Made by a program: the position numbers and the translations under genes | The notes under the pieces: generated by a model | What the model saw: the letters and a program-made list of their open reading frames with translations, nothing else | Databases searched by the model: none | What the model was told of the DNA's origin: nothing | Part shown: positions 5,659-10,502 of the stretch, one piece after another | Position numbering within the stretch: the stretch's first letter is position 1 | Layout: each line of letters starts with the position of its first letter | NCBI GenBank assembly: GCA_031292465.1 | Contig: JARLHB010000418.1 | Span: 1 to 10,502, forward strand | Source: Ignavibacteriaceae bacterium | GTDB lineage: Bacteria > Bacteroidota > Ignavibacteria > Ignavibacteriales > Ignavibacteriaceae | Length of the DNA stretch: 10,502 nucleotides | Direction of reading: 5' to 3'

Positions 5659-7896
5659 ATGGTTAAACAATGTAAAAATCTAACAATCATTGGATTAAGC
5701 GTTTTTGCAACATTAATCTTATCAATAAATATAAGTTTTGCTCAGCAAAATCCTTTTATTACCAGCATGTATTTAGCAGATCCTTCTGCGCACGTATGGA
5801 ATGACGGGCGGCTTTATGTTTATCCTTCGCATGATATTGATCCGCCGCAGGGTTGCGACCTTATGGATAAGTATCATGTATTTTCTACCGATGATATGAT
5901 CCATTGGACGGATGAAGGCGAAATTCTTAATGCAAGCCAGGTCCCATGGGGCAGAAAGCAAGGCGGTTTTATGTGGGCGCCTGACTGCGCCTATAAAAAT
6001 GGAGTATATTATTTTTACTTCCCGCACCCCAGTGATTCAAGCTGGAATACAAGCTGGAAGATTGGAATTGCGACGAGTACAAGCCCGGATAGCGGGTTTA
6101 CGTGTCAGGGGTATATTCCGGGTTTAGAACCTTTAATAGACCCTCAGGTTTTTCAGGATGACGACGGACAATATTATTTTTATTATGGTGGCGGAGGTAT
6201 CTGTAAGGGCGGTAAACTCAAAGACAATATGATGGAAATTGACGGCGCTATGCAGACAATGACAGGCCTCCAGGATTTTCATGAAGCTACATGGGTATTT
6301 AAAAGAAACGGTATTTATTATTTAACTTATGCAGATAACCACTCTGACGCAACGGGAGATAACCGTATGCGCTATGCTATTAGTACCAACCCTTTGGGCC
6401 CCTGGACTTACAAAGATGTGTATATGGATCCTACCGACAGTTACTGCGCTCATGGCTCTGTTGTAGAATATAAAGGACAATGGTACCAGTTCTATTTTAA
6501 TAGTTCCATTTCACATAATGACTGGTTGAGATCAATTTGTGTTGACAAATTGTATTTTAATTCTGATGGTACTATTCAAAAAGTTATACAAACACCGGTA
6601 CATGATCCCTATGCAAGCCTTTTGGCAGCTTATAACGGCAGCTTTGAATCAGGGCTGGATTCCTGGCGTTTCTTTGAATTGCCAAACTCTATTGGAAGCA
6701 CTGCTGCCATCGATTCATCTGATGTTGCTGATGGCAGTAAGGCTGTAAAGCTTACTTTTGTTACTCCGGATAATACACTTACCGACAGGGCTCTTGATAA
6801 CTGGGACGCTAAAGTCGGTGTCGTTTCCGGAAGGAAGTATACAGCCAGTGTCCAGGCAAAGACCCCTACACCCGGAGCACTTAAATTATGTATTACTCTG
6901 GGATTCCGGGATAGCCTGGGAAATGTATTATCGGAAACTACAAAAGACTCATTATTAACGAATACGTACAAAACATTTAGTGTTAATTTGTTTTCACCTG
7001 ATAGCGCAGCTACCTGTTGGGTTGCATTTCGTTTGAAGGGAATGAGCGGGGAAAATACTGCCGGAACTTTATTTTTAGATGATGCGAAAATCTTAAATTC
7101 ACAAGCCCCATATAAAGAACAATCAATTCCAGGAACTATTCAGGCAGAGGACTTTGATTTCGGTGGTGAAGGAATTGCATACCATAATAACACTCCAGAT
7201 GATGGACAGAAAGCAGCCAGGCCCGGAGAAGGTATTGGAACCGAACCAACAGGTGATACAGGCGGTGGTTATGATGTGGGATGGACAAATGCCGGCGAAT
7301 GGCTGGAATACACACTTAGTTCGGTAAAAGATGGACTTTATAATGTCTTAGTTCGAGCTGCTGCTCCAAATACCGGGGCATCAGTTACAGTCAAGCAAAT
7401 TAAAGGGACTTCTACAGGGGATACGGTCACTATCGGGATTATTTCCATTAAAGCTACCGGAGATTGGCAAGTCTATGCAACAAATAAAGCTATTGGTGGT
7501 AATGCAGTCAATATTACTTCCGGAAACAAAATTAATATTATCAGGCTGGAATTTAATACTGGCGGACTAAATCTCAACTGGATTGGGTTTGAAGATGCTA
7601 CGACTTCAGTTTTAAAAGAAATTAGTCTCCCGTTAAAGTTTAATCTGTCGCAAAACTATCCTAATCCCTTTAATCCTACAACAACTATAAATTATTCCAT
7701 TCCCAAATATAGTCATGTTACCATAAAGGTTTATGATTCATTGGGCAGAGAAGTCTGTACTTTAATTAATACTAAAAAATCTGCAGGAAATTATAGCATT
7801 AAATTTAATACAAGCAGTCTTGCAAGCGGAATTTATTTTTATAGTATGCAGGCCGGAGACTTTAAAGAAACGAAAAAATTAATTTTACTTAAATAA
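5659..7896 (+). CDS. Multidomain GH43 glycosidase with two carbohydrate-binding modules and T9SS sorting tail
   Basis: This is an extracellular inverting glycosidase; GH43 members are mainly alpha-L-arabinofuranosidases, beta-xylosidases, arabinanases or exo-galactanases. Start: ATG at 5659 gives a signal peptide cut after ISFA (residue 28); an in-frame TTG at 5626 would add 11 residues. The five-bladed propeller spans about 31-310, with LADPSAH (D41, base), LIDPQVFQDDDGQYYF (D161, pKa modulator) and FHEATWVF (E209, acid): all three catalytic carboxylates are present. Residues about 324-480 look like a jelly-roll CBM of the CBM4/9/22-like type (NGSFESGLDSW at the start, LFLDDAKI at the end). 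Residues about 490-645 are a CBM6 (GTIQAEDFD, then GWTNAGEWLEYT, then LNWIGFE). Residues about 653-745 are a type A T9SS tail (NYPNPFNPTT, GREV, GIYFYS, TKKLILLK). It is predicted to be surface-attached or released, unlike the lipoprotein GH92. It follows the ceramidase-like gene by 86 bases without a terminator and is itself followed by a strong hairpin. Exact substrate is open. Confidence 0.92.
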   Translation: MVKQCKNLTIIGLSVFATLILSINISFAQQNPFITSMYLADPSAHVWNDGRLYVYPSHDIDPPQGCDLMDKYHVFSTDDMIHWTDEGEILNASQVPWGRKQGGFMWAPDCAYKNGVYYFYFPHPSDSSWNTSWKIGIATSTSPDSGFTCQGYIPGLEPLIDPQVFQDDDGQYYFYYGGGGICKGGKLKDNMMEIDGAMQTMTGLQDFHEATWVFKRNGIYYLTYADNHSDATGDNRMRYAISTNPLGPWTYKDVYMDPTDSYCAHGSVVEYKGQWYQFYFNSSISHNDWLRSICVDKLYFNSDGTIQKVIQTPVHDPYASLLAAYNGSFESGLDSWRFFELPNSIGSTAAIDSSDVADGSKAVKLTFVTPDNTLTDRALDNWDAKVGVVSGRKYTASVQAKTPTPGALKLCITLGFRDSLGNVLSETTKDSLLTNTYKTFSVNLFSPDSAATCWVAFRLKGMSGENTAGTLFLDDAKILNSQAPYKEQSIPGTIQAEDFDFGGEGIAYHNNTPDDGQKAARPGEGIGTEPTGDTGGGYDVGWTNAGEWLEYTLSSVKDGLYNVLVRAAAPNTGASVTVKQIKGTSTGDTVTIGIISIKATGDWQVYATNKAIGGNAVNITSGNKINIIRLEFNTGGLNLNWIGFEDATTSVLKEISLPLKFNLSQNYPNPFNPTTTINYSIPKYSHVTIKVYDSLGREVCTLINTKKSAGNYSIKFNTSSLASGIYFYSMQAGDFKETKKLILLK

Positions 7897-7945
7897 TGTC
7901 AAATAATACCAAAGGGATGTAAAAATCTTCAAAAATAAATTACGA

Positions 7946-7978
7946 GCCAGCCGGTATTAAATCCGGATACTGGCTGGC
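7946..7978 (+). terminator. Strong hairpin, probable terminator of the GH92-ceramidase-GH43 transcript
   Basis: GCCAGCCGGTAT (7946-7957) pairs with ATACTGGCTGGC (7967-7978) over 12 pairs with one G-U wobble and a 9-base loop. It begins 50 bases after the GH43 stop. The following sequence is CGCATATTTTGATG, so the T tract is short and displaced. It is the most stable-looking structure between genes here and suggests the last gene is transcribed separately or at a reduced level. Confidence 0.65.
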
Positions 7979-8123
7979 CGCATATTTTGATGAATAAGCA
8001 TGTTTTGGAATGAGATTAAATTATAAAATAGTATTTCAACAATATATGCGGAATCTAAAATCAAAAATGGACCAACTTATCATGTATATTCCATCCCATT
8101 TCATTTAACCTTAAGAATAAATT

Positions 8124-10319
8124 ATGAGAATAAAAATCTTTCTTTCATGTTTTATCATATTGTTTGTAACGATGGGATTTTCTCTTGCTAAATCTGCGAA
8201 GGTTCCCAATCAGGTGGTTATAAAATATGATGCCGGTGATTCCACCTGTAAATATGCTTTTACAGAATTAAAGTATTTTTTAAATAAAGCCGGAGTAAAG
8301 GATATAGAGGAGAATACGGATGCAGGGACAGCCGATTCCTACCTGATTCAATTGAAAAAGGATACAAAATTAAAACCTTATTCATTCCGGGTAGAATACC
8401 ATTCTAAGGGAAATAAGCAAAAGATATTGTTGTCCGGGAATAATTCTACTTGTGTACTTCATGCAGTTTATACTATGCTTGAGAAAATAGGTTATACATT
8501 TGAAATTACAGGCCCTGTGCAAAACGATATTGATTTTAACAGGCTTGCAGGATGCAAAGAAACTATAACCCCGTCAGTATTGAACAGAGGAATAAGGCTG
8601 CATCTTAATTTCCCGATGGATATTTCAAGTTATTCTTTAGAAGATGCAAAGGAATACATTCGCAACCTTGCGCGTATGAGGTTTAATAGTGTAACCTTCC
8701 ATAGTTATGTAAATCAATGGGTGGAAGGCCCGCAAAAAGGCAGGGATACATTAGCAGGCCATTTTTTCTACGGAATAAATTTTCCGCTGCCTGACACTCC
8801 TTCGGTATTTAAAAAACATATAGATAATAAAAGTTTTTATTGTATCCCGGAAATAGAACCATTTTATAATCAGCCAGTTGAACGAAGCCATATGGCAGTG
8901 GAATGGCTGCAAGAAGTTATGAAGGAGACTAAGAAGGCGGGAATGACCATTCAATTTTCATTTGAGCCAAGAGGAAATTCGCCAAAATATGATTTGACTA
9001 TTAAAACTGCTAAAAGAATATTACATGATTATCCTTTGATAGACAAATTGGAACTTATTTCAGACGAATCAGCAGGCGATTTAGGTGAAATTATACCAAG
9101 AAAAGAAGCAGAGGATATTTTAACTAATTATTTTGATAGTTCGGTTTTGAAGATAAAATCAGTTCAGGAAATTCTTAAAAGTCCTCAAAGAGGTTTTATT
9201 GGAATTTTTAATAATGTATGCCATGATATTAATGCAGTAAAGCTATTGATTCAGGAACCAGATATTCCAGGCAGAATAAAGTTATGCACTGGCGTCTATT
9301 GCATAACTTCAAAATATATGAGGGCCTGCCTTGATATTATGGAGAAATATAATCCTCCACAGGTTAATATGGCGCTTTTACCTGGGCACAGTGCAGAGCG
9401 CGTTGCTAATTATGTAAGGGAGATAGGAATAAAAGCTAATGAGTGGCCGCGAATACTGATGTACAGTTGGTTAGAATTTGACGGACTGATGTTTGTGCAG
9501 CAGAATGGATTGAAAGGCGTTCGGATGTTGATTGAAGATGCACAAAAAACATTGGAAGGCAGGCCGGTACCGGCAGTTTGTTTTAATGTTTGGCGTACCA
9601 GCGAAAATAGAACAAATGCAAGGTTTGCTTCTCTTGTTACTTTGGATGGTAAACTTAAAGAAAAAGATTTTTATAATAAGTATGCATTGAATTCGGGAAT
9701 AGGTTCAAGAGAAAATTATGCCGAAGCAATGAATGAACTAAATAAAGCAGATTGGAAGATGACCACTTCTCTTCCTAACTTCGGATTCTGTTGGAGCGGG
9801 TCATGGGGCGGGAGTTGGGGTGAATCCAGCAAAGATGGCCGCCGGGAAATTGGATATTTCGGAATGTGGCCTGTTGACAGTATTTTATATGTTAAGGAAC
9901 AGTTTGAAGATGCGAGAAAAAAGCTTGCAGTTTGTATTAAGGAAACTCAGAATGAAAATGGTAAAAAATACCTAAGCTTTTTGGATAACCGTTTACGGAC
10001 AACTATTATTTATATGAAAGCCATGCAGAAGGGTGCGGAGTTACAGCCTTTGTTTTTGAGAAAAGAAACTAAAGAGTTTACGCAAACTGATAGAGATACT
10101 ATTGTTAAATTATGTAATGAGTCATTAGCTTTGTTGGATCAATGCGTTAATGTGTTCTCGGAAGCCATGCCCGACAGAGGATGCCAGGGAACATTGATAA
10201 GCTATTATTATACACCCAGAGCGTATTTGTTAGAGTTAAGAGAAAAATATGGACTTATACCCCGGAACGGCATAATACCGGAGGATACAAAAATTGATGA
10301 GCCGCCGTCACCTAATTAA
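8124..10319 (+). CDS. Secreted alpha-glucuronidase/hexosaminidase-like protein, candidate glycoside hydrolase of unassigned family
   Basis: This 731-residue exported protein (signal peptide MRIKIFLSCFIILFVTMGFS, cut near residue 22) has no T9SS tail and no lipobox. Residues about 28-150 form an alpha/beta domain of the kind found at the N-terminus of GH67, GH115 and GH20 enzymes: YAFTELKYFLNKAG, then ILLSGNNSTCVLHAVY, then MLEKIGYTFEITGPV. A probable (beta/alpha)8 barrel follows from about 153: NRGIRLHLNFPMD, RMRFNSVTFHSY, PEIEPF (242-247), IQFSFEPRG (276-284), LELISDESAG (309-318), and LMYSWLEFDGL (445-455). Candidate acidic residues are E243/E245, E281, D314/E315, E451 and D453. An unusual Trp/Gly/Ser-rich segment (557-567) precedes a helical C-terminal region (about 585-710). 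I do not recognise a named family for the barrel. It could act on a uronic acid or N-acetylhexosamine in the glycan attacked by its neighbours. That it is a glycosidase is inference from the N-terminal domain and context. Confidence 0.7.
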   Translation: MRIKIFLSCFIILFVTMGFSLAKSAKVPNQVVIKYDAGDSTCKYAFTELKYFLNKAGVKDIEENTDAGTADSYLIQLKKDTKLKPYSFRVEYHSKGNKQKILLSGNNSTCVLHAVYTMLEKIGYTFEITGPVQNDIDFNRLAGCKETITPSVLNRGIRLHLNFPMDISSYSLEDAKEYIRNLARMRFNSVTFHSYVNQWVEGPQKGRDTLAGHFFYGINFPLPDTPSVFKKHIDNKSFYCIPEIEPFYNQPVERSHMAVEWLQEVMKETKKAGMTIQFSFEPRGNSPKYDLTIKTAKRILHDYPLIDKLELISDESAGDLGEIIPRKEAEDILTNYFDSSVLKIKSVQEILKSPQRGFIGIFNNVCHDINAVKLLIQEPDIPGRIKLCTGVYCITSKYMRACLDIMEKYNPPQVNMALLPGHSAERVANYVREIGIKANEWPRILMYSWLEFDGLMFVQQNGLKGVRMLIEDAQKTLEGRPVPAVCFNVWRTSENRTNARFASLVTLDGKLKEKDFYNKYALNSGIGSRENYAEAMNELNKADWKMTTSLPNFGFCWSGSWGGSWGESSKDGRREIGYFGMWPVDSILYVKEQFEDARKKLAVCIKETQNENGKKYLSFLDNRLRTTIIYMKAMQKGAELQPLFLRKETKEFTQTDRDTIVKLCNESLALLDQCVNVFSEAMPDRGCQGTLISYYYTPRAYLLELREKYGLIPRNGIIPEDTKIDEPPSPN

Positions 10320-10413
10320 ATTAATTAGCACGGCCATGCAGGAAGAATTTAAATAGCCCCGGCATAAACCTGCCTGACGAGAGTGTTGCAGAACTATTTT
10401 ATTTATAACATTG

Positions 10414-10433
10414 CCCCGACTTTTAAGTCGGGG
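10414..10433. repeat. Palindromic element (REP-like) after the last gene
   Basis: CCCCGACTT and AAGTCGGGG form a perfect 9-base inverted repeat with a 2-base centre, 94 bases after the last stop codon. It is followed by AAAATAT on the + strand and has no T tract on either strand, so it is not a good terminator by itself. Short GC-rich palindromes of this look are often dispersed intergenic repeats; copy number cannot be judged from one window. Confidence 0.5.
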
Positions 10434-10457
10434 AAAATATAGAAACTCAAAACACCG

Positions 10458-10498
10458 GGCTTTAGCCGCATCTTAGCCGTTATTATGTGGCTAAAGCC
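10458..10498. repeat. Second palindromic repeat (GGCTTTAGCC...GGCTAAAGCC)
   Basis: GGCTTTAGCCGCAT (10458-10471) pairs with ATGTGGCTAAAGCC (10485-10498) across 14 positions with one G-U wobble and a 13-base loop that itself contains TTAGCC. Each arm is also partly self-complementary (GGCTTTAGCC, GGCTAAAGCC), so the element is nested. It resembles short interspersed palindromes rather than a terminator. The window ends 4 bases later, so it may continue or be part of an array. Confidence 0.5.
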
Positions 10499-10502
10499 AA
10501 CA

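Noticed and set aside
6630..6971. Open frame of 113 codons on the - strand inside the GH43 gene
   Set aside because: It lies opposite the first CBM, has no homology-like motif and no separate promoter or start signal.
9670..10319. T9SS sorting tail on the last protein
   Set aside because: The C-terminus ends DTKIDEPPSPN and lacks the YPNPF, GxYFY and K-K-hydrophobic-K pattern seen in the GH43 protein and the partial upstream gene.
1..10502. tRNA, rRNA, CRISPR array, insertion sequence or SusC/SusD genes
   Set aside because: No cloverleaf-like segment, regular spaced repeats, transposase-like frame, TonB-dependent receptor or SusD-like lipoprotein is seen on either strand.

Overview
The window looks like a carbohydrate-degradation locus from a member of the Ignavibacteriota / Bacteroidota-Chlorobi group. 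Three points support this. The DNA is moderately AT-rich. The genes lack clear Shine-Dalgarno sequences. Two reading frames end in a type IX secretion system (T9SS) type A sorting tail, and one of these carries the YPNPFNPTT motif that is especially common in Ignavibacteria-like genomes. The placement is inferred from motifs, not from a marker gene.

Layout, all on the + strand: (1) bases 1-69 are the last 22 codons of a T9SS-exported protein, followed by a hairpin terminator at 112-140. (2) 203-1468 is a secreted GH99/GH71-like glycosidase. (3) 1469-1946 is a 478-base spacer with an AT-rich palindrome, a terminator-like hairpin and a small open frame that resembles the first ~50 residues of a Gfo/Idh/MocA oxidoreductase, probably a relic. 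(4) 1947-4199 is a GH92 alpha-mannosidase lipoprotein. (5) 4238-5572 is a secreted neutral-ceramidase-like (PF04734-type) protein that lacks the expected serine. (6) 5659-7896 is a multidomain GH43 enzyme with two carbohydrate-binding modules and a T9SS tail. (7) A strong hairpin lies at 7946-7978. (8) 8124-10319 is a large secreted protein with an alpha-glucuronidase/hexosaminidase-type N-terminal domain and a catalytic region I cannot assign to a family. (9) The last 180 bases hold two palindromic repeat-like elements.

Every complete gene encodes an exported protein and nearly all are glycan-active. GH99-like (endo-alpha-mannan type) plus GH92 (exo-alpha-mannosidase) suggests attack on alpha-mannose-containing glycans such as N-glycans or fungal-type mannan. 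GH43 adds arabinofuranosidase/xylosidase-type activity. The ceramidase-like protein and the final protein may remove an ester or amide group and an amino-sugar or uronic acid. No SusC/SusD pair, sensor, regulator or transporter is visible, so this is a hydrolase cluster rather than a complete polysaccharide-utilisation locus, at least within this window. The ceramidase-like protein and the final protein are the least explained and the best places to look for new biochemistry.
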